Assembly (NCBI GenBank): GCA_014268975.2
Contig: CP077096.1
Coordinates: 3,509,501-3,573,500, forward strand
From: Pseudomonas wayambapalatensis
GTDB taxonomy: Bacteria > Pseudomonadota > Gammaproteobacteria > Pseudomonadales > Pseudomonadaceae
Reading direction: 5' to 3'
DNA: 64,000 nucleotides
Position numbers and translations under genes: made by a program. Position 1 is the first letter of the stretch, and each line of letters opens with the position of its first letter. Below are positions 1 to 24,489 of this stretch, in pieces. The notes beneath the pieces were generated by a model, which did no database searches, was not told where the DNA came from, and worked only from the letters and a program-made list of their open reading frames with translations.

Positions 1-3000
1 TATCACCCTGGCCGCTGTAGCGGTGCAGCAGCACCTGGAAGGTGGCCAGCAGCAGCATGAACGGCGTCACCCGCAGCTCACGCGCCCGCTGTTGCAGGCC
101 CAGGGCCAGGTTGTCCGGCAGCGCCAGCGCAAGCTGCGCGCCACGGAACGATTGTTCGGCCGGGCGTGGGTGATCGGTGGGCAGTTGCAGGAACTGCTCG
201 CCGGCAAGGCGTTCGGTCCAGTAGCCGAGCTGACGCTCGCGCTCGCCGGCCTGCATCCACTGCCGCTGCCAGATCGCATAGTCGGCGTATTGCAGCGGCA
301 GCACCGGCAGCGTGGGCGCTTCGCCCTGGCTGAAGGCCGCATAGCATTGCACCAGTTCCTCGACCAGTACCTGCATCGACCAACCATCGGAGACGCTGTG
401 ATGCTGGGTGACGACCAGCACATGGTCGTCCTGCGCCACACGCAGCAGGCGCACACGCAACAGCGGCCCGTGCTCCAGGTCGAACACCTGCGCCACCTCG
501 GCCTGCACCCGTGCGGCCAATTCGGCCTCGGCGACCGTTTCGATCGGCAGCGCCAGCGGTGCGGCGGCGTGGATGCGCTGCTGAGCACCCTCGGGCGCCT
601 GGACGAACGTGGTACGCAGCGACTCGTGACGCGCCAGCAGGCTGTCGAAGCTGCGCTGCAAAGCGGCCACATTCAGCGCGCCGCGCAGGCGCAAGGCGCT
701 GGGGATGTTGTAGGCGCTGCTGCTCGGGTCGAGTTGCCAGAGGAACCACTGGCGTTCCTGGGCGTAGGACAGCGGCGCCAGCTCGCCACGCACTGTCGGC
801 AGCAGCGCAGGCTGTGCGGTGCCTGCGCTTGGCGTGAGGCTGGCGACGAACGCCTGCAGGGTGGTCTGCTCGAACAAGGTGCGCAATGCCACCTGCAGGC
901 CCAGGCCGTGACGCAGGCGCGACACCACCTGGGTGGCCAGCAGCGAATGCCCGCCCAGGGCAAAGAAATCGTCCTGCAGACCGACCCGCTCGACCTCCAG
1001 CACCTGCTGCCAGATTTGCGCCACTTGCTGCTCCAGCGCTGTGCGCGGCGCCTGGTAATCCTCCTGGCGCAGGGTCGGGGCCGGCAGCGCCGCGCGGTCA
1101 AGTTTACCGTTGAGGGTCAGCGGCAGGCTGTCCAGGCACAGGATATGCGCCGGTAGCATGTATTCCGGCAGGTCGGCCTTGAGGCCGCTGCGCAGGCGCT
1201 CGACAAGCGCCGACGCCTCGCCGCTGCCCTGCTGCGCCACAACATAGGCCACCAACTGCGTACCGGCACTGCCGTCGCGAGCGAGCACCACCGCCTCGCG
1301 CACGCCCGGCAGTTGCAGCAAGCGGGCTTCGATCTCGCCCAGCTCGATACGGAAACCACGGATCTTCACCTGCTGGTCGATACGCCCGACGTATTCGATC
1401 ACCCCGTCGTTGCGATAGCGCGCCAGGTCACCGGTGCGGTACAGGCGCCCACCATTGCCGAACAAGTCGGGCACGAAGCGCTGGGCGCTGAGGTCGCTAC
1501 GGCGGTGATAGCCGCGCGCAAGGCCGGCACCGCCGACATACAGTTCGCCGATGCATCCCGGCGCGACCGGCTCCAGCTGGCCGTCGAGCAGGTACCAGGA
1601 CAGGTCGTCGATCGGCTCGCCGATCGGGCTGCTGGCCGCCCCTTCGAGATCGCTCGGGCTCAGCGGACGGTAGGTGACATGCACGGTGGTTTCGGTGATG
1701 CCGTACATGTTCACCAGGCGCGGCCCCTGCGCAGCGAAATGCTCGTACCACGGGCGCAGCGCCTGCACTTCCAGGGCCTCGCCACCAAAGATCACCTGGC
1801 GCAGGGCACCCAGCTCGGCGGCGTCACGGGTGCAGGCCACCTGCATCAGTTGCTTGAACGCCGAAGGGGTCTGGTTCAGTACCGTGACGCCCTCGCGGTG
1901 CAGCAGCGCATGGAAATCCTCGGCGCTGCGGCAGGTCTCGTGCGGCACGATCACCAGGCGCCCGCCATGCATCAGGGCGCCGAAGATCTCCCACACCGAG
2001 AAGTCGAAGGCGTAGGAGTGGAACAAGCTCCAGACATCGTCGGCAGCGAAGTCGAACCAGCGCTCGGTGGCAGCGAACAGGCGCATGACGTTGTCGTGGG
2101 GCAGCAGCACGCCCTTGGGCTGGCCGGTGGAACCGGAGGTGTAGATGACATAGGCGAGCTGGCGCGGGTCGCAAGCCAGTTGCGGCGCGCCGGGGTCGGC
2201 AAGCGGCTGTGGCGACAGCGGCTCCAGCATCAGCTGGCGCACGCCCTCGGCCCCCTGCACACCTGCCGCCAGGTGCGGCTGCACCAGCAGCAGGGCGATG
2301 CCGCTGTCGTCCATCATGTAGGCCAGGCGCTGGGCTGGCGCGCTGGGGTCCATGGGCACATAGGCAGCACCTGCCTTGAGCGTGGCCAGAATGGCCACGA
2401 TCATTTCCAGGCTGCGCTCGACCACCAGGCCGACCCGTACCTCAGGGCCGACACCTTGCGCCAGCAGGCGGTGGGCCAGGTGGTTGGCCTGGGCTTCGAG
2501 CTGGCCGTAGCTGAGCTGGCGGTCATCCAGTGTGACCGCGATGACCTCGGGGCGCAGGCGCGCCTGCTCCTCGATGCGCTGGTGAATGCACTGCTGCACG
2601 GGATACTTGGCCGGCCGTGGATTCCACTCGGCGATGATGTCCGCGCGCTCCTGTGCATCGAGCAACGGCACCTGCACCAGGGGCGTATCCGGCGCTGCAA
2701 CCATCTGCCCGAGCAGTTGCAGCCAGTGCCGCGCCATGCGCTCGACAGTGGCCCGCTCGAACAGGTCGGTGGCGTAGGTGAAGGCTGCCGACAGCTGCTC
2801 GCCAGCCTCGGCGGTGTCCAGGGTCAGGTCGAACTGCGCGGTGACCGTGCGTACGTCCAGCCCCTCGATGTGCAAGCCCGGCAGGCGCAGCGCCGAGGCG
2901 CCATCGCCACCGAGGTGGTTGTGCATGACCTGGAACAGTGGGTTGACCCCGGCACTGCGTTCCGGCGCCAGGGCTTCGACCAGTTGCTCGAACGGCAGCG

Positions 3001-4120
3001 CCTGGTGGGCCTGGGCGCCGAGCACCGCCGCACGCACCTGCTGCAGCAGTTCACGGAAGGTATTCTGCGGGTCGATGCTGACATCCAGCACCTGGGTGTT
3101 GATGAAGAAGCCGATCAGCGCCTTGGTGTCGGGGTGCTGACGGTTGGCCACCGGCACACCGACGCGGATCTCGCGCTGGCCGCTGTAGCGGTGCAACAGC
3201 AACTGGAAGCTGGCCAGCAGGAGCATGAACGGCGTCATCCCCTGCGACTGGGCCAGGCTGCGCAGGGCTCGCTGCAACTCGACCGGCAGCGCCACCGCCA
3301 GGCGTTCGCCGCGATGGCTGGGCTGCTGCGGGCGCGGGTGATCGATCGGCAACTCCAGCACCGGCTGCTCACCGCCCAGACGCGCGGTCCAGTAGCCCAG
3401 CTGGCGCTCGCTCTCCCCCGCTTCCATCCAGGCCTGCTGCCAGATCGCGTAGTCGGCGTACTGGATCGATGCCGTCGCCAGCGCAGGTTCACCGCCACTG
3501 CTGAAGGCCGCATAGGCGTGTACCAGTTCCTCGACCAGCACCTGCATCGACCAGCCGTCGGAGACGATATGGTGCTGGGTCATCACCAGCACATGGTCGT
3601 CATCGGCCAGACGCAGCAGGTCGACCCGCAGCAGCGGGCCTTGTTGCAGGTCGAACAGCGCCTGGGTGCGGGCCTCTACGAAGTCGCGCACGGCCTGCTC
3701 GGTATCGGCGCTGGCATCGGCCGGCAGGTGCTGCAGCGGCAGCTCGAAGGCCGACGCAGCAGGCTCGATCACCTGGCGCACGCCCTCGGCCGTCTCGACG
3801 AAGCGCGTACGCAACGACTCGTGCCGCCCCAGCAACCATTGGAAGCTGCGCGCCAGTGCCGGCACATCCAGCGTGCCTTTCAGGCGCAGGGCACTGGGGA
3901 TGTGGTAGGCACTGCTGTGCGGCTCCAGTTGCCAGAGGAACCACTGGCGCTGCTGGGCGTAGGACAGCGGGATAACATCGAGGCCTTCACGGGCCGCCGG
4001 GATCGGCAACTGCCCCAGGGTCAGGCCCTTGCCGGCCAGCTTTTCCAGGAAGGCCCTGCGCTGTGACAGCGGCAACCTGATGAATCGCTGAACCAGCGCG
4101 ATGTTATCCATTACAGCCAT
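1..4120 (-). CDS. Pyoverdine side-chain peptide synthetase, second NRPS of the operon (partial, 3' end beyond the window)
   Basis: Non-ribosomal peptide synthetase that takes the growing pyoverdine peptide from the upstream PvdI-like enzyme and adds further residues in the cytoplasm. About 1373 codons are visible. Domains in order: condensation (HHIVSDGWS near residue 183, LCL type), adenylation (YTSGSTGQPKG near 660), thiolation (LGGHSLLATQ near 1058), then a second condensation domain (HHSVSDGWS near 1240) that runs off the window. The specificity residues of the adenylation domain read D-F-W-N-I-G-M-V-H, the code usual for threonine in pseudomonads. The N-terminus (RFIRLPLSQRRAFLEKL) resembles that of the upstream NRPS. 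Start: ATG at 4120, one base after the upstream TGA (TGAGATG), with GGAGA about ten bases before; ATG 4111 is an alternative. It is PvdJ/PvdD-like, but which of the two cannot be decided without the missing end. Confidence 0.93.
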   Translation of the reverse strand, partial: MAVMDNIALVQRFIRLPLSQRRAFLEKLAGKGLTLGQLPIPAAREGLDVIPLSYAQQRQWFLWQLEPHSSAYHIPSALRLKGTLDVPALARSFQWLLGRHESLRTRFVETAEGVRQVIEPAASAFELPLQHLPADASADTEQAVRDFVEARTQALFDLQQGPLLRVDLLRLADDDHVLVMTQHHIVSDGWSMQVLVEELVHAYAAFSSGGEPALATASIQYADYAIWQQAWMEAGESERQLGYWTARLGGEQPVLELPIDHPRPQQPSHRGERLAVALPVELQRALRSLAQSQGMTPFMLLLASFQLLLHRYSGQREIRVGVPVANRQHPDTKALIGFFINTQVLDVSIDPQNTFRELLQQVRAAVLGAQAHQALPFEQLVEALAPERSAGVNPLFQVMHNHLGGDGASALRLPGLHIEGLDVRTVTAQFDLTLDTAEAGEQLSAAFTYATDLFERATVERMARHWLQLLGQMVAAPDTPLVQVPLLDAQERADIIAEWNPRPAKYPVQQCIHQRIEEQARLRPEVIAVTLDDRQLSYGQLEAQANHLAHRLLAQGVGPEVRVGLVVERSLEMIVAILATLKAGAAYVPMDPSAPAQRLAYMMDDSGIALLLVQPHLAAGVQGAEGVRQLMLEPLSPQPLADPGAPQLACDPRQLAYVIYTSGSTGQPKGVLLPHDNVMRLFAATERWFDFAADDVWSLFHSYAFDFSVWEIFGALMHGGRLVIVPHETCRSAEDFHALLHREGVTVLNQTPSAFKQLMQVACTRDAAELGALRQVIFGGEALEVQALRPWYEHFAAQGPRLVNMYGITETTVHVTYRPLSPSDLEGAASSPIGEPIDDLSWYLLDGQLEPVAPGCIGELYVGGAGLARGYHRRSDLSAQRFVPDLFGNGGRLYRTGDLARYRNDGVIEYVGRIDQQVKIRGFRIELGEIEARLLQLPGVREAVVLARDGSAGTQLVAYVVAQQGSGEASALVERLRSGLKADLPEYMLPAHILCLDSLPLTLNGKLDRAALPAPTLRQEDYQAPRTALEQQVAQIWQQVLEVERVGLQDDFFALGGHSLLATQVVSRLRHGLGLQVALRTLFEQTTLQAFVASLTPSAGTAQPALLPTVRGELAPLSYAQERQWFLWQLDPSSSAYNIPSALRLRGALNVAALQRSFDSLLARHESLRTTFVQAPEGAQQRIHAAAPLALPIETVAEAELAARVQAEVAQVFDLEHGPLLRVRLLRVAQDDHVLVVTQHHSVSDGWSMQVLVEELVQCYAAFSQGEAPTLPVLPLQYADYAIWQRQWMQAGERERQLGYWTERLAGEQFLQLPTDHPRPAEQSFRGAQLALALPDNLALGLQQRARELRVTPFMLLLATFQVLLHRYSGQGD

Positions 4121-4121
4121 C

Positions 4122-19604
<15,483 letters not shown>

Positions 19605-19658
19605 CAGATTGCTTCCGTACGGGTGGGGTATCGGGCGGGGCCCGGCTATCCCTACGAA

Positions 19659-19682
19659 ACGGATACATCTTGCAAAAAGTTA
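19659..19682 (-). promoter_or_regulatory. PvdS-type iron-starvation box upstream of pvdI
   Basis: On the minus strand this reads TAACT, sixteen bases, then CGT. The known PvdS sigma-factor consensus is TAAAT-N16/17-CGT, so four of five -35 bases and the whole -10 CGT match with allowed spacing. The CGT lies about 55 bases before the pvdI ATG. This supports transcription of the NRPS operon by PvdS under iron limitation. PvdS itself is not in the window. Confidence 0.75.
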
Positions 19683-19684
19683 GG

Positions 19685-19706
19685 TTTTTTGGGGGGGTGT
19701 GGGGGG
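19685..19706. repeat. T6-G7-TGT-G6 tract
   Basis: Six T residues followed by seven G, TGT and six G on the plus strand, directly beyond the -35 element of the pvdI promoter. Homopolymeric G runs of this size can form quadruplexes or slip in replication; no function is shown by the sequence. Confidence 0.5.
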
Positions 19707-19793
19707 AGCTTTTAGCGGCGATGGGGGTGCTCGTGGCGCGTGAATATCCGATTTGGGTGGCGACGCGGATTCACCTTTTCGCCTTTACGGCGA

Positions 19794-19821
19794 CCTACTT
19801 TTTTTCTTGGAAAAAAGTAGG
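19794..19821. repeat. Perfect inverted repeat, 11-bp stem, 6-base loop
   Basis: CCTACTTTTTT pairs with AAAAAAGTAGG around the loop TCTTGG. It sits in the middle of the NRPS/fpv intergenic region, too far from either gene's stop to be an obvious terminator of a known transcript. It could be a terminator for an unrecognised RNA or part of a repeated intergenic element. Confidence 0.6.
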
Positions 19822-20054
19822 CAAAAACCGCTTGCTCCCACATACGGCCCCTACGCTGCGCTCCGGGGTTCCCTCGCGCCGGCGCCTTCCGGGCCTTCGC
19901 GGACTCCGACTTGCTGCGCAAGTCTACATCTCGCGACTTCGGCGGGACGCCGAAGGGCGCTGCGCGCCAGGGCCCTCCAGACGCCTCTGCTCGGCCTCCT
20001 GAGGTCGCGATTGGTGGCGCCTGGGATATCGCGCGCTTAGAAGCAAGAGCAAAA

Positions 20055-20078
20055 GCGGGAGCGGGAGCGGGAGCGGGA
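20055..20078. repeat. GCGGGA hexamer repeat, four perfect copies
   Basis: Four consecutive GCGGGA units, with degenerate copies on both sides (AGCAAGAGCAAAA before, GTGGGG after). Length variation between strains would be expected for such a tract. It lies about 130 bases before fpvG. Confidence 0.7.
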
Positions 20079-20205
20079 GTGGGGCTGGCTTGAAACATTT
20101 GCTTTCATTTGAGGCTTCAGGTTTCTGATTCTCATTCGTCCTATTAGATGCAGCCTTCAAGGTTGAGATGAAACTCGACCGCAATTTTCCTCAGAAGAAC
20201 GACTG

Positions 20206-21402
20206 ATGGCCCGACAAACTAAAAAATCCAAGTCCAAGCTGTGGTTCCTGGTCCACAGCTGGCTTGCCCTGCCGATCTGGTTCTTTGTCCTGATCGTCTG
20301 TTTCACCGGCATGCTCGCGGTGGTCAGCCAGGAGATCGTCTGGCTGGCGAACCCCGACGTGCGTGCCAGCCAACCGGACGACAACGCCGAGCGGCTGAGC
20401 TTCCAGCAGGTCTTGAGTGCGTTGAACAAGGCCGAACCGGACATGGCGGTGCGCTTCATCAGCCAGCCGGACGGCTCGCACTTCGCCCTCGAGGCCGCAG
20501 TCACCTATCCCGACGGCACGTCGCCGACGCTCTACGTCAACCCCTATACCGGCGCCATCCAGGGCAAGACCCCCGACTTCAACTTCCAGGCCTTTACCCG
20601 CGCCCTGCACGGCTGGTGGCTGGTGCCGTTCACCAACGGCTATAGCTGGGGCTGGTACCTGGTGTCGTTGCTCGGCCTGCCAATGCTCGCATCGCTGGTC
20701 ACAGGGCTTGTGGTGTACAAGAAATTCTGGCGCGGGTTCTTTAAGCCAGTGCGCACTCAGCATGGCTCGCGGATCTTCTGGGGCGACCTGCACCGCCTGG
20801 CCGGGGTGTGGTCGATCTGGTTCATCGCGGTGATTTCGATCACCGGCACCTGGTTCCTGATCCAGGCCATTCTCGGCGACAACCACGTCACCATTTCCAC
20901 CGAGCCGATCGTGCCGGTCATCGCCCGCGAACAAGTGCCACAGAGCCCGGACGGCAATCCGGTGCCGCGCATCGACCTGGACGAGGCCGCCCGCATCGCC
21001 CAGGAGGCCATCCCGGGCCTGGACATCAGTTTCATCACCCTGCCGGCCACCGCCTACAGCCATATCAGCATGGGCGGACGAGGCTGGTATCCGCTGATGT
21101 TCCAGACCGCCGAGGTCAACCCGTACACCCGCAACGTCGACAGCCAGTTCCTGCTCGGCGATCGCTCGACCCTGGAGTTCGTCACCGAATCCATGCGCCC
21201 GCTGCACACCGGCGACTTCGGTGGCCTGCCGATCAAGCTGATCTGGTTCTTCTTCGGCCTGGTGCTCACCCTGATGGTGCTCAGTGGCCTGCTGATCTGG
21301 ACCAAGCGCACCGCCCAGGCCACCGCCGCGGCGCTCAAGCGCAGCGAGCGCCCGGCGCGCGTGCGCAGGCATGAAGACACCCCCGTGGAGGCCCAGCCAT
21401 GA
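20206..21402 (+). CDS. fpvG: FpvG-like PepSY-domain inner-membrane protein (ferripyoverdine reduction)
   Basis: Inner-membrane protein of the PepSY-TM family, 398 aa. In P. aeruginosa FpvG is the reductase that reduces iron bound to pyoverdine in the periplasm, so that metal and siderophore separate (known from the family). Membrane segments are visible near residues 12-42, 145-172, 200-225 and 342-366; a large periplasmic PepSY region follows the third. Conserved histidines expected for haem binding appear in HSWLALP, LHGWWLVP, LHRLAG and LHTGDFGG. First gene of an eight-gene operon, with an ATGA overlap to fpvH. The start ATG has only a weak ribosome binding site. Its place beside the NRPS genes supports the pyoverdine role. 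Confidence 0.9.
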   Translation: MARQTKKSKSKLWFLVHSWLALPIWFFVLIVCFTGMLAVVSQEIVWLANPDVRASQPDDNAERLSFQQVLSALNKAEPDMAVRFISQPDGSHFALEAAVTYPDGTSPTLYVNPYTGAIQGKTPDFNFQAFTRALHGWWLVPFTNGYSWGWYLVSLLGLPMLASLVTGLVVYKKFWRGFFKPVRTQHGSRIFWGDLHRLAGVWSIWFIAVISITGTWFLIQAILGDNHVTISTEPIVPVIAREQVPQSPDGNPVPRIDLDEAARIAQEAIPGLDISFITLPATAYSHISMGGRGWYPLMFQTAEVNPYTRNVDSQFLLGDRSTLEFVTESMRPLHTGDFGGLPIKLIWFFFGLVLTLMVLSGLLIWTKRTAQATAAALKRSERPARVRRHEDTPVEAQP

Positions 21403-21941
21403 GCCAGACCCAGACTCAAACCCTGCCGCCCAGCGGCCTGAAGCAGTGGTGGTTGAAATGGCGCTTCCACTTCAACATCCTGCTGATCCTCATCCCGCTG
21501 GGCTTCATGCCCAGGTACTTCGCCGATGCCAGCTTGTTCCGCGGTGACAGCGGCCTGGGCGCCAACGTGGTCAAGGACATCCAGGTCGACCGCTGGCGCC
21601 TGGACCTGGCCGAGCTGCGCGACGAAGCGCCACGTGCGGACGGCCCGGCCGGGCACTTCAAGGTGTTCAACGCCGCGCTCTGCCAAACCTGCACCGAAGG
21701 CGCCAAGGCCATCTACCTGCGCATCGGCAAACCCCGCAACCTGCGCGCCGCCGGCTCGATCTTCTTCGGCTCGCCCTACCGCATGAGCACCTCGCTGCCG
21801 ATCCCGCCCCGCACCCGCCCAGACGCCGAGATCTGGATCACCATCGAAGGCTGGGACGGCAGCATGCACCAGGCATCCGTACCGCTGGCCAAGGCATCGC
21901 CGGCCACTGTCGCCTGGCTCGAGAAACAAGGAGGCAAATGA
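21399..21941 (+). CDS. fpvH: FpvH-like membrane-anchored protein
   Basis: Protein of 180 aa with one hydrophobic segment (about residues 23-43, HFNILLILIPLGFMPRYF) and a periplasmic remainder. It carries a CQTC pair near residue 96, which could bind metal or be redox active (inference). In P. aeruginosa FpvH belongs to the FpvGHJK group that assists iron release from ferripyoverdine; its exact biochemical role is poorly defined. ATG overlaps the fpvG stop by four bases, which implies translational coupling. Confidence 0.85.
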   Translation: MSQTQTQTLPPSGLKQWWLKWRFHFNILLILIPLGFMPRYFADASLFRGDSGLGANVVKDIQVDRWRLDLAELRDEAPRADGPAGHFKVFNAALCQTCTEGAKAIYLRIGKPRNLRAAGSIFFGSPYRMSTSLPIPPRTRPDAEIWITIEGWDGSMHQASVPLAKASPATVAWLEKQGGK

Positions 21942-22261
21942 TGAAACACCTGTTGCGCAGGCTTGCCCTGCCCCTGCTGACCTTCACCGCCCTGCCGGCA
22001 TTGGCGCACAACCCGATGTGCGACTGCGTACCGGTGGCGGGCGATCAGATCAAGTGCACCGGCGGCTTCTCCGACGGTAGCGGCGCGCCGGGCGTGACGC
22101 TGGATGTGATCGGCTACGACGAGCAAGTGCTGGTCGGCGGCAAGCTTGGCGACGACTCGACCCTCACCTTCAAGCGCCCCGACGGCGAGTTCTACGTGCT
22201 GTTCGACGCCGGCCCCGGCCACGTGGTGGAAGTCGACCATGCCGATATAGGCTCGCCATGA
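21941..22261 (+). CDS. fpvJ: FpvJ-like small periplasmic protein
   Basis: Exported protein of about 106 aa. The N-terminus is a typical signal peptide ending near ALPALA; the mature protein starts HNPMCDCV and contains a third Cys at about residue 38, a His/Cys arrangement suited to metal binding (inference). FpvJ interacts with other proteins of the periplasmic iron-release machinery in P. aeruginosa. Two tandem ATGs exist (21938 and 21941). The second is preferred because the AAGGAGG ribosome binding site ends six bases before it, against three for the first; the first would overlap the fpvH stop. Confidence 0.83.
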   Translation: MKHLLRRLALPLLTFTALPALAHNPMCDCVPVAGDQIKCTGGFSDGSGAPGVTLDVIGYDEQVLVGGKLGDDSTLTFKRPDGEFYVLFDAGPGHVVEVDHADIGSP

Positions 22262-22827
22262 GCCGCGCCCAGGTCATCCGCCCGGCCGGCGCCGGGCACG
22301 AAACCCTCTATGTGCTGCTGGCCGCCGTGCTGATCGCCGCCCTCGCCGCGACCGTGGTCGGGCTGCGTGGTGAACGGGTCGACGAACAGCCCATCGCCAG
22401 CCACCAGATCGACGCTCGCCGCGACCTCAACGCCGCCGAACAGGGCGTCTACACCGACCTGCACGTGGCCACCGAGGAAATCCTCGCCCTGCGCCAGGAA
22501 AACGGCCAGGCGCCCGCAGTACAGGCGCTGGCCGATGATGCACTGCCGCCCTTCGTCGACGACACCAGCAGTGCCAGCCGGGGCCGCCATCAGTGGCAGT
22601 GGCTGGCCAGTGGCGCCTACCTGGGCTCGAGCCAGGACGCCGACGTTGCCGGCAGCTTCCTGTTGATCCTGCCGCAGGCCGACACCGCACCGGCCCAGGT
22701 GTGGCTGCGCCGCGACCACAGCACCCAGGCCCCCGACGATCTTGGCCAGGCCGCGCTGATCGCCGCCGGCTGGCAGGAAATCGTCAGCCACTACGACGCC
22801 GGGGTCACCCGCGAACACCGTCACTGA
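22258..22827 (+). CDS. fpvK: FpvK-like inner-membrane protein
   Basis: Protein of 189 aa with one N-terminal membrane segment (LYVLLAAVLIAALAATVVGL, about residues 17-36) and a soluble periplasmic domain with alternating hydrophobic stretches such as GSFLLILPQA. Overlaps fpvJ by ATGA. Named from its position between fpvJ and fpvC, the same order as in P. aeruginosa, where FpvK is part of the FpvGHJK complex. No catalytic motif is visible. Confidence 0.82.
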   Translation: MSRAQVIRPAGAGHETLYVLLAAVLIAALAATVVGLRGERVDEQPIASHQIDARRDLNAAEQGVYTDLHVATEEILALRQENGQAPAVQALADDALPPFVDDTSSASRGRHQWQWLASGAYLGSSQDADVAGSFLLILPQADTAPAQVWLRRDHSTQAPDDLGQAALIAAGWQEIVSHYDAGVTREHRH

Positions 22828-22843
22828 ACCCAAGGACCGCGCC

Positions 22844-23746
22844 ATGCTCCGCTCCGCCCTCGCCTTTCTCCTGGCCTGCCTGCTCCCGGCATTGGCCCTG
22901 GCCGACAGCGGCAAACCGCTGCGCATCGGCATCACCCTGCACCCCTACTACAGCTACGTGAGCAATATCGTCGGCGACAAGGCTGAAGTGGTGCCGCTGA
23001 TTCCGGCAGGCTTCAACCCGCATGCCTACGAGCCGCGCGCCGAAGACATCAAGCGCATCGGCACCCTGGACGTGATCGTGCTCAACGGCATCGGCCACGA
23101 CGACTTCGCCGACCGCATGATCGCCGCCAGCGAAAAGCCCGACATCAAGACCATCGAGTCCAACCAGAACGTCCCGCTGCTGGCCGCCACCGGCATCGCT
23201 GCGCGCGGCGCCGGCAAGGTGGTCAACCCGCACACCTTCCTTTCGATCAGCGCCAGCATCGCCCAGGTCAACAACATTGCCCGCGAGCTGGGCAAGCTCG
23301 ACCCGGACAACGCCAAGTTCTACACCCAGAACGCCCGCGCCTATGCCAAGCGCCTGCGCGCGCTGCGCGCCGAAGCCCTGGCCAAGGTCACCGAGGCACC
23401 GGGCGCGGAGTTTCGCGTGGCGACCATCCACGCCGCCTACGACTACCTGGTGCGCGACTTCGGGCTGGAGGTCACTGCAGTGGTCGAACCGGCCCATGGC
23501 ATCGAGCCGAGCCCGGCGCAGTTGAAGAAAACCATCGACCAGCTCAAGGCCCTGGATGTGAAGGTGATCTTCTCGGAGATGGACTTCCCGTCCGCCTACG
23601 TCGAGACCATCGAGCGCGAGTCCGGGGTGAAGATCTATCCGCTGACCCACATCTCCTACGGCGAATACACCGCCGACAAGTACGAGGTGGAGATGAAGCG
23701 CAACCTCGAGACCGTGGTCAAGGCCATCCAGGAGAATCGCGCATGA
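22844..23746 (+). CDS. fpvC: FpvC-like periplasmic metal-binding protein of the ferripyoverdine ABC transporter
   Basis: Metal-chelate substrate-binding protein, 300 aa, of the ZnuA/TroA-like cluster 9 family. A signal peptide ends near ALALA. Metal-ligand histidines lie in GFNPHAYEPRAEDI (about 64), NGIGHDDF (about 84), NPHTFLS (about 129) and IHAAYDY (about 187). In P. aeruginosa FpvC and FpvF are two binding proteins that act together with FpvDE to take iron and apo-pyoverdine in the periplasm. The gene starts 16 bases after fpvK with AAGGA eight bases before the ATG. Confidence 0.9.
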   Translation: MLRSALAFLLACLLPALALADSGKPLRIGITLHPYYSYVSNIVGDKAEVVPLIPAGFNPHAYEPRAEDIKRIGTLDVIVLNGIGHDDFADRMIAASEKPDIKTIESNQNVPLLAATGIAARGAGKVVNPHTFLSISASIAQVNNIARELGKLDPDNAKFYTQNARAYAKRLRALRAEALAKVTEAPGAEFRVATIHAAYDYLVRDFGLEVTAVVEPAHGIEPSPAQLKKTIDQLKALDVKVIFSEMDFPSAYVETIERESGVKIYPLTHISYGEYTADKYEVEMKRNLETVVKAIQENRA

Positions 23747-24489
23747 CCGCCGCGGCCAACCTGGTCAGCGCCCAGGGCCCGCGCATCGACTTCGCCGGCA
23801 TCGACCTCACCCTTGGGCGCACGCGCATCCTCGAGCAGGTGAGCTTCAGCGTTGCCGCCGGCAGCGTGCATGCCATCGTCGGCCCCAACGGTGGCGGCAA
23901 GAGCTCGCTGATCAAGACCCTGCTCGGGCAGATGCCGCACCAGGGCCAGTTGACCCTGCACTGGCCCACCGAGCGCGAGGTGATCGGCTATGTGCCGCAG
24001 GCGCTGGAGTTCGACCGTGGCCTGCCAATGACCGTCGACGACTTCATGGCCGCCATGTGCCAGCAGCGCCCGGCGTTCCTCGGCCTGTCGCGCCGTGTGC
24101 GACCCGACATCGACGCCGCCCTGGCCAAGGTCGGCATGCTCGACAAGCGCAAGCGGCGCATGGGCGCGTTGTCCGGTGGCGAGCGCCAGCGCGTGCTGCT
24201 GGCCCAGGGGCTGATCCCCGAGCCGCAACTGCTGGTGCTGGACGAACCCATGTCGGCGCTGGATGAAGCCGGTATCCAGGTGTTCGAGCAACTGCTGCAC
24301 GGCTGGCGCCAGGCCGGCACCACGGTGCTGTGGATCGAGCACGACCTTGAAGCGGTACTGCGCCTGGCCGACCGCGTCACCGGGCTGAGCCGCAAGCTGC
24401 TGTTCGACGCCCCGCCCGCACAGGCCCTGACCCCGGAGCGCCTGCTCGGGCTGTTCTCCGTCCACCCGCGCAGCGAGAGCCTTGCCTGA
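23743..24489 (+). CDS. fpvD: FpvD-like ABC transporter ATPase
   Basis: Cytoplasmic ATPase of a metal ABC importer, 248 aa. Walker A is GPNGGGKSS (about residue 47), signature LSGGERQR (about 144), Walker B LLVLDEP followed by a switch histidine in WIEHDLE. It energises transport through FpvE. Four-base overlap with fpvC upstream (ATGA) and a TGATG overlap with fpvE downstream, so the three proteins are translated as a unit. Confidence 0.92.
   Translation: MTAAANLVSAQGPRIDFAGIDLTLGRTRILEQVSFSVAAGSVHAIVGPNGGGKSSLIKTLLGQMPHQGQLTLHWPTEREVIGYVPQALEFDRGLPMTVDDFMAAMCQQRPAFLGLSRRVRPDIDAALAKVGMLDKRKRRMGALSGGERQRVLLAQGLIPEPQLLVLDEPMSALDEAGIQVFEQLLHGWRQAGTTVLWIEHDLEAVLRLADRVTGLSRKLLFDAPPAQALTPERLLGLFSVHPRSESLA

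Larger units (their letters stand above)
19605..20205. other. Divergent promoter region between the NRPS and fpv operons, rich in repeats
   Basis: About 600 bases without a convincing gene. It holds the PvdS-type box of the NRPS operon (19659-19682), a T6/G7/G6 tract (19685-19706), an 11-bp-stem hairpin (19794-19821) and a four-copy hexamer repeat (20055-20078). The middle (about 19830-20050) is high-GC and contains short open frames on both strands that look like composition artefacts. I have the impression that this stretch resembles a multicopy intergenic sequence of pseudomonads, but that is from memory only. The fpvG promoter should lie within 20090-20200. Confidence 0.6.

Noticed and set aside
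19712..20098. Overlapping open frames on both strands in the NRPS/fpv spacer
   Set aside because: Sequence is low complexity (runs of AGAGAGVG or PLPLPLP from the GCGGGA repeat); coding is not supported.
20126..20140. TGATTCTCATTCGTC as a Fur box before fpvG
   Set aside because: Only about eight positions match the 7-1-7 consensus; too weak to annotate, although iron control of fpvG is expected.
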